Assembly: GCA_046349915.1 (NCBI GenBank)
Contig: JAXMBL010000001.1
Span: forward strand, 1 to 18,836
DNA length: 18,836 bases
Direction of reading: 5' to 3'
From: CAIXSC01 sp046349915
Lineage (GTDB): Bacteria; Planctomycetota; Planctomycetia; Pirellulales; Pirellulaceae
Shown here in pieces: positions 6,915 to 15,051 of the stretch. The translations under genes and the position numbers were made by a program. Each line of letters opens with the position of its first letter. Position 1 is the stretch's first letter. The notes under the pieces were generated by a model. That model saw only the letters and a program-made list of their open reading frames with translations. It did no database searches and was not told where the DNA came from.

Positions 6915-7651
6915 TCCAATTGCCTGGCTCTGGTCGTTCGCGGACGCTCGTGACCCGGTGTTTGACGCAATGTCGATGCGAGTGCTCCTCGGCGACACCC
7001 TCGACCAACTGGTGTCATTGAACTTCGTGGTTCGCACGGCGAACGCTGTCTGCGTTTCCTGTCCAGCCTGCGGAGGACATGGCGAAGAAGTCGTCGCGTT
7101 CGACTATCCCGATGGCACGACGCGTTACTTCGTCCCGTGCCCACAGGACTTTCGCGTCGAGGTCAATCCAGTACTGCTCGAACGGTGGACGATCAATTGG
7201 GACGCGCTGGCGCAGCGCGCCGCATCAGCGCTCGCACTTGCGGGCCAATGTACGCAGCTGATCTCCGACCGACTTTGGCGACTTGGTCGCATTAAGTGGA
7301 AAGGGACCTACCGCGACGCGATGCTCGCCCGCGGACTCTCATGGCCCGACGGCCGCGACGTTGCCCGCCAAATCGCTCGCAACACGCGCCCCGTGGTGTT
7401 CGTCGGCGACCGCCCCGTTCCCCATGACGTTTGGGTCGGCCGCGAGCCGCCTCTAGTTAGGATTTCGCAAGTCGCGTCTTTCCCTGGCGACAAGACGGCG
7501 ATCGACGCCGACGCCACGCTCGCGGCCATCGTTTTGGGCGAAGCCGAATTTACCAGCGGAAAACCACTCGCGCCCGATCCGCACAGACTGACGCTGATGA
7601 TCCGTCGACAGATTCGAGCGGAGGGAAAAACTCGCCTGACCGACGACATCC
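6907..7651 (+). pseudogene. Unknown cassette protein with Cys cluster, 5' part, split by IS66
   Basis: This is the first 248 codons of a gene cut by the IS66 element. Residues 49-58 contain C-x2-C-x2-C-G-G-H, followed by GEE and later VPCPQD, a possible metal site or fold anchor. The remainder has no motif I can name. Joining 7651 to 10594 restores one frame of 311 residues whose junction reads KTRLTDDILLAAYQQEG. The restored C terminus (QEGSVRKAAALLSVSTGQSITKDKV) looks like a helix-turn-helix. As it stands, reading continues into the element and stops at 7743 after about 30 foreign residues. The gene overlaps the previous one by eight bases. Confidence 0.85.
7644..7651 (+). repeat. 8-bp target site duplication, left copy
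   Basis: CGACATCC abuts the left end of the IS66 element and is repeated exactly at 10586-10593. Eight base pairs is the usual duplication for IS66. Confidence 0.95.
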
Positions 7652-7673
7652 GTGAGCGTTGCATCCGCGACGT
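7652..7673 (+). repeat. IS66 terminal inverted repeat, left
   Basis: Twenty-two bases starting GTGAGCGTTGCATCC, identical to the reverse complement of 10564-10585. Confidence 0.95.
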
Positions 7674-7699
7674 AGGCGGCTTTTGGGCCGCTCGGGGCG

Positions 7700-7987
7700 T
7701 CAGTACCAGGCTTTTAGCGTGCCTTTGCCGGTTTCGAGGATGAACTCGAGTCGGTCGCTGAGGTCAAAGACGTCTTCGTCGTCGCAGCCGAGCTTGGCGA
7801 TGGCGTGGTTCAGGTCGCCGATCAGCCAGTCGAGATCCACGCGCGTCAGCTTGATGGTCGCGACGTCGACGTCGGGCGCGAGCGCCTCGAGTTGATCCTG
7901 GACTTCGGGCGTGCCATTCCACTTTTGGATCAGGGCCCGTTCGTGCGGCAGAAGCTGCACGCGGATGTCGGCGCTCTTGGGCGGCAT
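7700..7987 (-). CDS. IS66-associated accessory protein
   Basis: This 95-residue acidic protein (MPPKSADIRVQLLPHERAL..., then WLIGDLNHAIAKLGCDDED) is the last gene of the element, 28 bases after the transposase stop. AGGAG lies seven bases before the ATG, so it is clearly translated. I recognise no domain. The composition suggests a small helical protein. Extra small genes at this place occur in some IS66 subgroups, but their job is unknown; helping or limiting transposition is a guess. The stop codon is 48 bases inside the left end of the element, so it belongs to the element and not to the host cassette. Confidence 0.75.
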   Translation of the reverse strand: MPPKSADIRVQLLPHERALIQKWNGTPEVQDQLEALAPDVDVATIKLTRVDLDWLIGDLNHAIAKLGCDDEDVFDLSDRLEFILETGKGTLKAWY

Positions 7988-8015
7988 GGAGAGACTCCTG
8001 CGTTTTGCGCAGGAA

Positions 8016-9686
8016 TCACGCGGCGCGTCGTCGTCGGCGCTCCTCGCGTTTTTCGCGAGCGCGCAGCGCGCGATCGTGAGCTTCCTGCACTCGGGCTGTC
8101 AGTTGGTGTTGAGGGTGTTGGGCGAGCCAGCGATCCGGCAAGAGCGACTCCAGGTCGTCGTCGGACGTCGTCGGCAATTTGGCGTAAACATCTCGCAGGT
8201 ACGCGAACGGATCGATGTGCAGCCGGTTGCAAGTTTTCGTCAACGTGAACAACGTCGCCGCCGTCTGTCCCGCCGCGGCATTGCCGACGAACAGCCACGC
8301 CTTGCGTCCCAAGATCGGGAACTTGAGCGCGCGTTCGGCCGCGTTGTTGTCCAGCGGAATGTCGCCTGATTCTAAGAAGCGTTCAAACGAAGACCAGCGG
8401 TCGAGCATGTAACGTATCGCGCCCGACAATTTGTCTTTGGGCAAGCGGTCGCGACTCGCTTCCCGCAGCCACTCTTGAAACTTATCCACGAGCGGCTTGG
8501 AGGATTCTTGCCGAGCCGCGTATCGCGTGGCGGCGTCGCCGCTTCGATAACGATCCTCGATGTCGAACAGTTGCCGGAAGAACTTCATGGCCTGATGCGT
8601 CAGCGATGTCGGCGCCTGCTTGTGGAGCGCTTCAAAACCGCGTCGCGCGTGCACCCAACACGCGGCCTTCGACACTCCCGGCCAGAGCTTGCCGATGCGT
8701 TCGTAGGCGACGTACGCGTCGGCGACCAAATACCCCTGAAATCCACGCAGAAATTGTTCCGCCCCGTCGCAAGCGCGACTCGACGTGTACGTGAAGCAGT
8801 CGTACGGATGTCGCGCGTCGCCGACTCCGACCCACAAGTAGCCCGTGAGGGTCCGGCCTTCGCCCGCGAGTTCCTTGACGTACGTCTCGTCGACGTTCAG
8901 CACGGCCGACTGGCGAGCGCGCATCCACATGAGGTCCGTGAGTCGCGTGACGCCCTGAGCCAGTCCGCGCATCCATCGCCATTGCGTGCCGCGATCGATT
9001 CGATAACCGTGGCGGCCGGTGACGTCTTCCAGGCGGTAGTAGGGCAGATGGTCGGCGAAGCGGCCAATGGTCAGATACGCGAGCAGGCTCGGACTGGCGA
9101 ACGACTTGATCAACTCTTTCGGTCGCGGCGCCTGGACGCTCGTCGTCGACTGATCTTGCTGATCCAACACGATCACTTCTTGAAATTGCTCGATCACTTT
9201 GAACTGCATCGGCACAACTTCCAGCATCTCGCCGATCTTCTTGAGAAAGCGGCGCGCGCGGGGATTGTCCCGTAGCTCCGCGGGAATCTCTTCCGGCAGC
9301 AACCGGAACTCCCGTCTCTCGCGCGGCAGCAGTTCGGGAAACACGCGCGGTCGCCGACCGCGGCTGGTACGCCGGCGACGTGGCGGCGCGGCGTCGGGAG
9401 CTACCGTCGGTTCCGCGGCTGTGGCCGCCTCGGGCAATTCCAGCGTGCTGAAGAGCAGCATCTGCGACTCGTCGTCGACGACCCGTTCGCTGCGAGTGCC
9501 GAATCTCCAACGCTTGAGCAACGCCTGGTCCGCGGAGAGCTGCTGGATCGTCTGTCGTAGCTGCACGTTGGTCGCTTCGAGCAAGGAGAGACTCGCGTCG
9601 CGCGCCGTCACAATCGCTTCCAACTCCGCGATTCGCTCGCGCGAGGCGGCGAGTTCGGCGAGCAACTGGTCGAACGGCGAAGTCAT
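8016..9686 (-). CDS. tnpC: IS66 family transposase (TnpC)
   Basis: This DDE transposase of 556 residues cuts and joins the element's ends. The first 60 residues are a coiled coil (LAASRERIAELEAIVTA, LEATNVQLRQTI) followed by the typical RWRFGTRSER. The catalytic residues are Asp266 in LNVDETYV, Asp323 in YLVADAYVAY and Glu451 in LDNNAAERALKF. The region at about 115-175, which in many relatives is a zinc finger with two Cys pairs, has no cysteines here. The start at 9686 is preceded by GGAAG at eight bases; the frame extends to 9722 but without a ribosome binding site. It lies 101 bases after tnpB on the same strand. No frameshift is seen. Confidence 0.95.
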   Translation of the reverse strand: MTSPFDQLLAELAASRERIAELEAIVTARDASLSLLEATNVQLRQTIQQLSADQALLKRWRFGTRSERVVDDESQMLLFSTLELPEAATAAEPTVAPDAAPPRRRRTSRGRRPRVFPELLPRERREFRLLPEEIPAELRDNPRARRFLKKIGEMLEVVPMQFKVIEQFQEVIVLDQQDQSTTSVQAPRPKELIKSFASPSLLAYLTIGRFADHLPYYRLEDVTGRHGYRIDRGTQWRWMRGLAQGVTRLTDLMWMRARQSAVLNVDETYVKELAGEGRTLTGYLWVGVGDARHPYDCFTYTSSRACDGAEQFLRGFQGYLVADAYVAYERIGKLWPGVSKAACWVHARRGFEALHKQAPTSLTHQAMKFFRQLFDIEDRYRSGDAATRYAARQESSKPLVDKFQEWLREASRDRLPKDKLSGAIRYMLDRWSSFERFLESGDIPLDNNAAERALKFPILGRKAWLFVGNAAAGQTAATLFTLTKTCNRLHIDPFAYLRDVYAKLPTTSDDDLESLLPDRWLAQHPQHQLTARVQEAHDRALRAREKREERRRRRAA

Positions 9687-9787
9687 GGACGTGCGCTTCC
9701 ACGGGTGCGACGTGAGATGCACGGATTATTCAGATCGCGTGCGAAAGCGCAAGAGGGTTCGGACGCTGCGGCGAGAAAATTCGCCGC

Positions 9788-10147
9788 TTACTTCGCCAAT
9801 TGAAATCGCGGACGTCGTCGGACGGACGAGAGGTCGATGCCGTCGAGGATGAGCGAGAGTTGCGAGAGCGTGACCTCGCGCGCCGCCTGATCAGCGACGT
9901 CGTCCCATGACGGCAATTGGTACGTGCCTTGTTGGAGCTGCTGATACCAAATGCAGTAACCGACTTGGCCCCAGTACAGGATCTTGATCCGATCGCGGCG
10001 TCGGTTGAAGAACACGAACAGCCCGCCCGACAAAGGATCTTGCTCCAGAGCCGATTCGACGAGCGCCGCCAGGCCGTCGAAGCTCTTGCGCATATCGACC
10101 GGTTCCCGGCAAACAAAGACGCGGACCTGAGAAGCGAAGGCGATCAT
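9788..10147 (-). CDS. tnpB: IS66 Orf2-like accessory protein (TnpB)
   Basis: The 119-residue protein has the family hallmarks: FVCREPVDMRKSFDGLAALV near the N terminus, then GGLFVFFNRRRDRIKILYW and WYQQLQQGTYQLP. It is required with TnpA and TnpC for IS66 transposition in studied members, though its biochemical role is unclear. Its ATG overlaps the tnpA stop as ATGA, so translation is coupled. Length is normal and the frame intact. Confidence 0.95.
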   Translation of the reverse strand: MIAFASQVRVFVCREPVDMRKSFDGLAALVESALEQDPLSGGLFVFFNRRRDRIKILYWGQVGYCIWYQQLQQGTYQLPSWDDVADQAAREVTLSQLSLILDGIDLSSVRRRPRFQLAK

Positions 10148-10506
10148 CGCGCGCCTCGCTCATCGAGCGCCTCGAGCACCCGCGTCAGAGACGCGACGTT
10201 CACCTCGCCGACGACGCGAACGCGACAACCAGCCGGGTGGACGATCTCCAGTTCCGAGCGGGAGGCGCCGCCGAGCAGTCCCAGCGGAAGAAACAGCGAG
10301 TCGGTCGCCGCAGGAGCGGCCGCACGATCGCGCGGCGGCGCCGCCGCGATCTTCTTCCGCGTCGTCACTCCGAGACGCTTCCGCCACTGATAGAACGAGG
10401 GTTCCGACACGCCCTCGCGCCCGCAAAACCGCCGCACCGACAACCCACTCGCCGCCTGCCGCTCCAATAGTTCCCGCCAAGACCGCTCCCGCTCTTCCCT
10501 CGTCAT
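10144..10506 (-). CDS. tnpA: IS66 TnpA, helix-turn-helix protein
   Basis: This 120-residue protein has the IS66 TnpA helix-turn-helix at residues about 5-45 (WRELLERQAASGLSVRRFC, then VSEPSFYQWRKRLG), followed by an Ala/Pro/Arg linker and a C-terminal part ending near LTRVLEALDE. It probably binds the element's ends. I begin at the ATG at 10506, which has GAGGA at seven bases. The open frame reaches 10578, but that would start inside the terminal inverted repeat. It is the first gene of the element, reading inward from the right end. Confidence 0.9.
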   Translation of the reverse strand: MTREERERSWRELLERQAASGLSVRRFCGREGVSEPSFYQWRKRLGVTTRKKIAAAPPRDRAAAPAATDSLFLPLGLLGGASRSELEIVHPAGCRVRVVGEVNVASLTRVLEALDERGAR

Positions 10507-10563
10507 CGCCCGTCCTCGCTGTGAAGAAGTTGAAAACCTCTTCACGCTAACAGCCGACGCAAG

Positions 10564-10585
10564 ACGTCGCGGATGCAACGCTCAC
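10564..10585 (-). repeat. IS66 terminal inverted repeat, right
   Basis: Exact reverse complement of 7652-7673, directly followed by the target duplication. Confidence 0.95.
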
Positions 10586-10593
10586 CGACATCC
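10586..10593 (+). repeat. 8-bp target site duplication, right copy
   Basis: CGACATCC, identical to 7644-7651. Removing one copy with the element restores the host frame. Confidence 0.95.
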
Positions 10594-10784
10594 TGTTGGC
10601 CGCCTACCAACAGGAAGGTTCGGTGCGGAAGGCAGCGGCGTTACTGTCTGTATCGACCGGCCAATCCATCACCAAGGACAAGGTTCAGAATGCAGTAATG
10701 CGAAGTGGGGGATCTGCAGCGGTAGCATCATCTAAACGTCGCACTGCCAATGATCGAGTGCAAGGAACGCGCAGGTCAAAGTGA
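10594..10784 (+). pseudogene. 3' part of the cassette gene split by IS66, HTH-like
   Basis: This is the C-terminal part of the gene begun at 6907, in the same frame once the element and one target copy are removed. It reads LAAYQQEGSVRKAAALLS, then SITKDKVQNAVMRSGG and a basic tail. The spacing of AAALLS and KDKVQNAVMRSGG fits a helix-turn-helix. There is no ribosome binding site at its first possible start (TTG at 10596), so it is probably not made on its own. Eighty-five bases separate it from the stop of the leftward helical-repeat gene. Confidence 0.85.
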
Positions 10785-10869
10785 CACCATTTGGTGGCGC
10801 ACGTCGTCCGCGCTCTTCTGCTTGTCGCAAGAAGGCCTATAGAGATCTCGCCAAACATTCGACGCGTCA

Positions 10870-13029
10870 CTACTTTATTGCACTTCTTACGGAGAATGCG
10901 ATGTCACCCATGAAGGCTTGTCTAATCTCCACGAATTCCGTACGCAGCCTTCCCTTTGGCACTTGCGGAGTCAACGCCGCCACCGATGCAGCAGCCGCAC
11001 GACGTAGTTCGATCGACGCATAAAGTTGCGCACTTCGAAGAGAATACGCCAGCATTCTCCATTGTGGCCGTGTAAATTGGGCATCCTTTCTACTGGCGAT
11101 CGCATCAAATGCCAAAGCAGCTGCCATTTCGTCCGGGTCACGCGTCGCAAGCAGCAATGGTGCCCACGTCTTCTCTGTCAGGGCAGACATTTCGCGAACC
11201 GCAGCAAAAGCACGCTTTCGGACGTCCGAAGAGGGACTGCTCAGAGCTTGCTCCACAATACTCTGCAAGTCCGTCCCAAAAACCCCTGGAACTTCGTGAT
11301 CGATACATGCCAAGACGAATATTGCGTGACCACGCAACTGGTTTCGCGTTGCACCCTTGACTCTTGTTCTATTAAGGGAATGGTTGCCTTCCTCGCCCGA
11401 TGGAAGGTCACTAGAAACGTCGAATTCCCCGGTTGCAATGGAACGCAGGGTACCCCAGATCCTTGATGCATGTTCTTCATTCATGCAGTCTGCAAAGTCT
11501 TTGATGCAATCAATAAAAACGAGTCGATTGTCCAGAAGGTTGTCGGGGTCAGCAGCACTAGTTGCGAGTGCTTCTACCACACGGCCAATCGACTCTCGTG
11601 TGAACTGACGTCGATTTCGCGCCATACCGCGGATATCGTCAACGGAAATCAAATGAACGACCAGCTTTTCATCACTCCTGGTTGACGTGAAAGTCATCAC
11701 TTGCCCGTAGACAACCGAGGGATCTTCTTCTAGTGCAAGATGCTGAACGACTTTCAAAAGGTTGGCAACGACCCCATCTGCATATGCATCAAGTTGTTTG
11801 TTGTTGTTTGTTATCTCCTGTCCGAAATGCGAGGCCGTTTGCATCAGGATCGGCGGAATCCCCTTGCCCTTCGGATAAAGCGAGTCCCTAATGGTTCTCT
11901 TTACGTCATCCGTTGATCTATGCACGATATGGCCAAGCAGATTCACCGCGTTACCGAAGTCCTTGAAGTTTCTTCGGGTCGTAGCGAGTGGAAGACAGGC
12001 AACTGCAAGTGCTTCAAGCGATTCGGCGGGAACTGCCGTGACCGCCTGATTTACGGCATCAATTAGTTCTTCTCGCGATCGTATGAATTGGTTTGGCAAC
12101 TCCGGCGTCTCCACCCACGCACTATGCTTCAGCGCGGCCTCGACAATCTCCGTAGCCACATCGGATGATGCACGTGATGCAATCATCGCAATCGTCTTCC
12201 AGACGACCTCAGTTGACGACGAGAACGTAGTAGGTTCCTTAATGCGCCCTGCTCGGGACAACATCCACCGGATAAGCGAATCAATCTGATGATCTGGGAC
12301 TCCATCAGCGGCGGATTGAATAACAGCACAGGCGACCATGAAGTGAGCCAGAAGGTTGGCGCTCCGCATCAGATTATTGAACGTGACTTCCAGAATATCA
12401 GCGCGCCTTGCAGCCAGAAGAGCTATCGCCAGTTGCTCCCCAAACTTCGTATCACACGCCATCGTGCAGTGGTACACCGCATCAGCTGCTTGCCCCAAGC
12501 GGATGCACTCCTTTCCCATATGTCGCGATGCCCGCCGAAATGTAGCCCACCTTCCGAGTTCATAAGTGCGTCTCAGTTCTCGCCAGATGATTGGAAGGGA
12601 TTCGTATCCGCGCCCTTCACCGGAACTTATGCTTGCACTCAGTACTGCGGAATCGTCCCAATGGTCGATTCCCGCAAGGTGTAGTTCATCTGCCAGATCG
12701 TAAAAACGCGAAGTCCCTTCGGAGTCGAACATTGAGGACGCAACATCAGCGCGATTGAATCCAATCACAAATCGCACAGATTCCGGTACCGATTCGGGAA
12801 TCGCGTCTAGATGGAACGAAAACACTTCATGCGCGGCGCTGTATTGTCCATCGAGGTGAAGCAACTCGGCTTGCGTGCATCGAAGAGCGATTCTGTCAAT
12901 CTCCAATGTGCCGCTGTCGCTCGCACGCTGTACAAGCGATTCAATTGCCGCGTCGATTTTCCCGAAGTATGCGGTTCGACGTGCTCTCGCAAGGTAAAGC
13001 CGTGTTGCATTCGTTACCAATTCCAACAT
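10870..13029 (-). CDS. Large TPR/HEAT-like helical repeat protein
   Basis: This 719-residue soluble protein appears almost entirely helical. Residues 1-80 resemble a TPR pair (LYLARARRTAYFGKIDAAIESL, then ALRCTQAELLHLDGQYSAAHEVF). The last 150 resemble HEAT repeats (VFGTDLQSIVEQAL, VRKRAFAAVREMSAL, DPDEMAAALAFDAIA, IELRRAAAASVAAL). No enzymatic motif is visible. Such scaffolds usually bind a partner protein or nucleic acid. It is the second gene of a leftward operon: the ATG lies three bases after the HD gene's stop, with GGAG at nine bases, so it should be made together with the HD protein. AT-richer composition than the flanking cassette suggests separate transfer. A sensor or scaffold for the HD enzyme is inference. 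Confidence 0.75.
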   Translation of the reverse strand: MLELVTNATRLYLARARRTAYFGKIDAAIESLVQRASDSGTLEIDRIALRCTQAELLHLDGQYSAAHEVFSFHLDAIPESVPESVRFVIGFNRADVASSMFDSEGTSRFYDLADELHLAGIDHWDDSAVLSASISSGEGRGYESLPIIWRELRRTYELGRWATFRRASRHMGKECIRLGQAADAVYHCTMACDTKFGEQLAIALLAARRADILEVTFNNLMRSANLLAHFMVACAVIQSAADGVPDHQIDSLIRWMLSRAGRIKEPTTFSSSTEVVWKTIAMIASRASSDVATEIVEAALKHSAWVETPELPNQFIRSREELIDAVNQAVTAVPAESLEALAVACLPLATTRRNFKDFGNAVNLLGHIVHRSTDDVKRTIRDSLYPKGKGIPPILMQTASHFGQEITNNNKQLDAYADGVVANLLKVVQHLALEEDPSVVYGQVMTFTSTRSDEKLVVHLISVDDIRGMARNRRQFTRESIGRVVEALATSAADPDNLLDNRLVFIDCIKDFADCMNEEHASRIWGTLRSIATGEFDVSSDLPSGEEGNHSLNRTRVKGATRNQLRGHAIFVLACIDHEVPGVFGTDLQSIVEQALSSPSSDVRKRAFAAVREMSALTEKTWAPLLLATRDPDEMAAALAFDAIASRKDAQFTRPQWRMLAYSLRSAQLYASIELRRAAAASVAALTPQVPKGRLRTEFVEIRQAFMGDIAFSVRSAIK

Positions 13030-13032
13030 TTC

Positions 13033-14517
13033 TTACATCTCCGATGACTCGAAATCCCCCTGCAACAGCGCGCTCTCAACTGATGTGGTGATCAACGCAA
13101 GACGGGCCGACTCCGGAATCCAAGACCCTGCTTCGGTAATCGCCGCTCTCAGTTCGTGATATGCGCAGGCGCAATTCAGCGCCTGAATTTTGAGAAGTGT
13201 GTAATGCACTTTGCGGTCATCGGATGTGGCTAGCGCTTCAAAGTCAGGATCTAGCTTGTTGAGTAGCTGCATGGCGTTATGATCGCGATTGGCGTCTACC
13301 TGCCATCTAAGAAGCTCCAAGCCGATACTGATGCGATCCTGTAACGACAGGTGCTGCAAGTCATTTAAAAACCGAAAGTGCAACAGGTTTCGAGCCGCCT
13401 GCTTACCGCCGAGTTCGTAGAGATCAATCGCAATGCGACTGAGTTCACGTAGGTACTCACCACCGTCGATTACGGATTCGCGTTCTCGGAGTTCCAAGAG
13501 ACGACGCTGAATGGCCGGACGCGCCTCTCTGAATGTCGTCAGCTCCGCAACTCTCTGCGCCTCGTCGCGCAGTCGACGTCGACGGACAAGTTGGCCGAGC
13601 ATTGCCATCTGAACGTCGTCGGGCATTCTGGCCGCAGTGCTGTACGGCGTGCTGCGCGATCGGTGGCGTGCGGACCACTGGCATTGATTTCTTAGTAGTA
13701 CTCCGTTGTGATGCGACAATTCCGCCTCAATCCAAGGCATTTGGAGTTCCGGTACTATTCGAGAATACTCCTCGCACATTTCGTGAGGAAAGTCGAACCA
13801 AATGGTTATGGTGCGTTGATTCGCGTCAAACACAACGTCTTCAGTGTAGTAATGCCGCCACCAGTGGGTTTGCGATTCAGTGTTTAGCGAAAGTGTTCTC
13901 GCCTTCTCCCGAGTTGCCCTGCGCCGAGATTCGTCGAGAATGTCGCCGATACGCAAAATCGCACTCAGTAGTGACATTCGGATGTTTGGAGCATCTGAGA
14001 CTAAGAGGTTGTACTCTTCGGTGTCGGTCGGGATGCAATGAGCATGGCATAGCTGCGCAATGTATGGCGCGTTGAACTCGGGAGTTAGTTGAAAACCGAT
14101 GGGTGGTGTGGCTGTGTTGACCGAGGCTTGTACCAATTCTGCCGAAATCCGATGATGATAGTGGCGTAACAGCTCGCGTCTCTCGGCGTCCGTCAGTTCA
14201 TCCCAGGCTTGTGGAAGATTAAGCGACTGAATGACTTTAGTGTTTCCAGCGCATTCGTACTGCATGCCGATATCATGTAAATAGCAAGCGCTGTATAGGA
14301 TAAGCAATTCGGAATCGGTCGGTGATGGATTTGCGCCGTCCAGTAGCGTGTCCACATGGGCGACGACATGGTCAGAGTGGTCGACGGTGTGGTCTGTGAA
14401 GTGCGGCAGGAGATTATTTGCAAGTATCGGCGCGACCTTTAATCGAAGCGCCGACAACAGCGCTCGATTGTTGTCATTACGGAAGTGCTTGAAAGATGGT
14501 GGAGGACCAAGAGTCAT
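13033..14517 (-). CDS. HD-domain phosphohydrolase-like protein with helical C terminus
   Basis: The 494-residue protein has an HD domain at residues about 20-290. The visible metal-site residues are His43/His47 in DHTVDHSDHVVAHVDTLL, His81-Asp82 in ACYLHDIGM, His121/122 in HYHHRIS and Asp192 in RIGDILDESRRR. CHAH (158-160) may add ligands. This layout resembles the HD type found in bacterial conflict systems (HD-CE as I remember it), where the enzyme is thought to hydrolyse a nucleotide or phosphate ester. The substrate is unknown. The C-terminal 200 residues are helical and may be TPR-like (IAIDLYELGGKQAARNLL). GGAGGG five bases before the ATG at 14517 outweighs the open frame reaching 14769. 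It heads a two-gene operon with the helical repeat protein. Confidence 0.85.
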   Translation of the reverse strand: MTLGPPPSFKHFRNDNNRALLSALRLKVAPILANNLLPHFTDHTVDHSDHVVAHVDTLLDGANPSPTDSELLILYSACYLHDIGMQYECAGNTKVIQSLNLPQAWDELTDAERRELLRHYHHRISAELVQASVNTATPPIGFQLTPEFNAPYIAQLCHAHCIPTDTEEYNLLVSDAPNIRMSLLSAILRIGDILDESRRRATREKARTLSLNTESQTHWWRHYYTEDVVFDANQRTITIWFDFPHEMCEEYSRIVPELQMPWIEAELSHHNGVLLRNQCQWSARHRSRSTPYSTAARMPDDVQMAMLGQLVRRRRLRDEAQRVAELTTFREARPAIQRRLLELRERESVIDGGEYLRELSRIAIDLYELGGKQAARNLLHFRFLNDLQHLSLQDRISIGLELLRWQVDANRDHNAMQLLNKLDPDFEALATSDDRKVHYTLLKIQALNCACAYHELRAAITEAGSWIPESARLALITTSVESALLQGDFESSEM

Positions 14518-14710
14518 TGTTCCCTCCGTGGTGGTACTCGGTGACGTCTGTGACGAATATGGTATGCGGATGTGGTGCGATCTCAATCCCTTGATTGAAT
14601 AGCACGATTCAAGGCTCGTATGTGCGGTGTCTTGTTTCGGACGATGTGGCGAGATGTATCGGTTTGTTCTTGTGCGGAACAGGTCCAAACTCCTTCTTGT
14701 GGAGGCTATT

Positions 14711-14731
14711 CTAGCTGGACAGCGCCACTTT
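14711..14731 (+). repeat. 21-bp inverted repeat, left arm
   Basis: CTAGCTGGACAGCGCCACTT plus one T is the exact reverse complement of 14862-14882, 130 bases away. Both arms have GTGGAGGC close by. It could be the ends of a small mobile element or a recombination site. Confidence 0.8.
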
Positions 14732-14854
14732 TTGGAAAGCGAACGACGCAACCATATTGCGAGCAACACTTTGCGTCGGAGGACCGAGGGAACGCTTCAC
14801 TTGCCTCTCTTCTGCACGTAAAGCCTTAACCTGGCAAGCGTTGCGGCTGATCTC

Positions 14855-14870
14855 CGCCACGAAAGTGGCG
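14855..14870 (+). other. Perfect hairpin with GAAA tetraloop
   Basis: CGCCAC, GAAA, GTGGCG form a six-pair stem with a GNRA loop. The 3' strand is part of the right 21-bp inverted repeat arm. No T-run follows, so a terminator is unlikely. Confidence 0.5.
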
Positions 14871-14882
14871 CTGTCCAGCTAG
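14862..14882 (-). repeat. 21-bp inverted repeat, right arm
   Basis: Exact reverse complement of 14711-14731. Confidence 0.8.
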
Positions 14883-15051
14883 TGGAGGCCACGACAGGTA
14901 GGCAAAGTGTGCTGCTCTGAAAGTCAAACACAAGTGATTGAACGATGAAGCTAGCGCGCCACGGAGTTCTCTTCATGAAACTGGCGACAAATTCGCCGCG
15001 ATCAAACCTTGACGCTCGAGTTGAACAAAGAACCTTCCATCGGCTCGTCGC

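Larger units (their letters stand above)
7652..10585 (-). mobile_element. Complete IS66 family insertion sequence, 2,934 bp
   Basis: Both ends carry a perfect 22-bp inverted repeat starting GTGAGCGTTGCATCC (7652-7673 and 10564-10585) and are flanked by an identical 8-bp duplication. The element holds four leftward genes in the order tnpA, tnpB, tnpC and a 95-residue accessory protein. All frames are intact, and the acidic transposase triad is present, so it is probably still active or recently inserted. Identical ends and duplications also argue for a recent event. It disrupts the cassette gene begun at 6907. Confidence 0.95.

Noticed and set aside
8632..9702. Long frame inside the IS66 transposase on the same strand
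   Set aside because: Arg-rich shadow of tnpC caused by high GC; no family resemblance.
10507..10578. Upstream extension of IS66 tnpA
   Set aside because: Would begin in the terminal inverted repeat; the ATG at 10506 has a good binding site.
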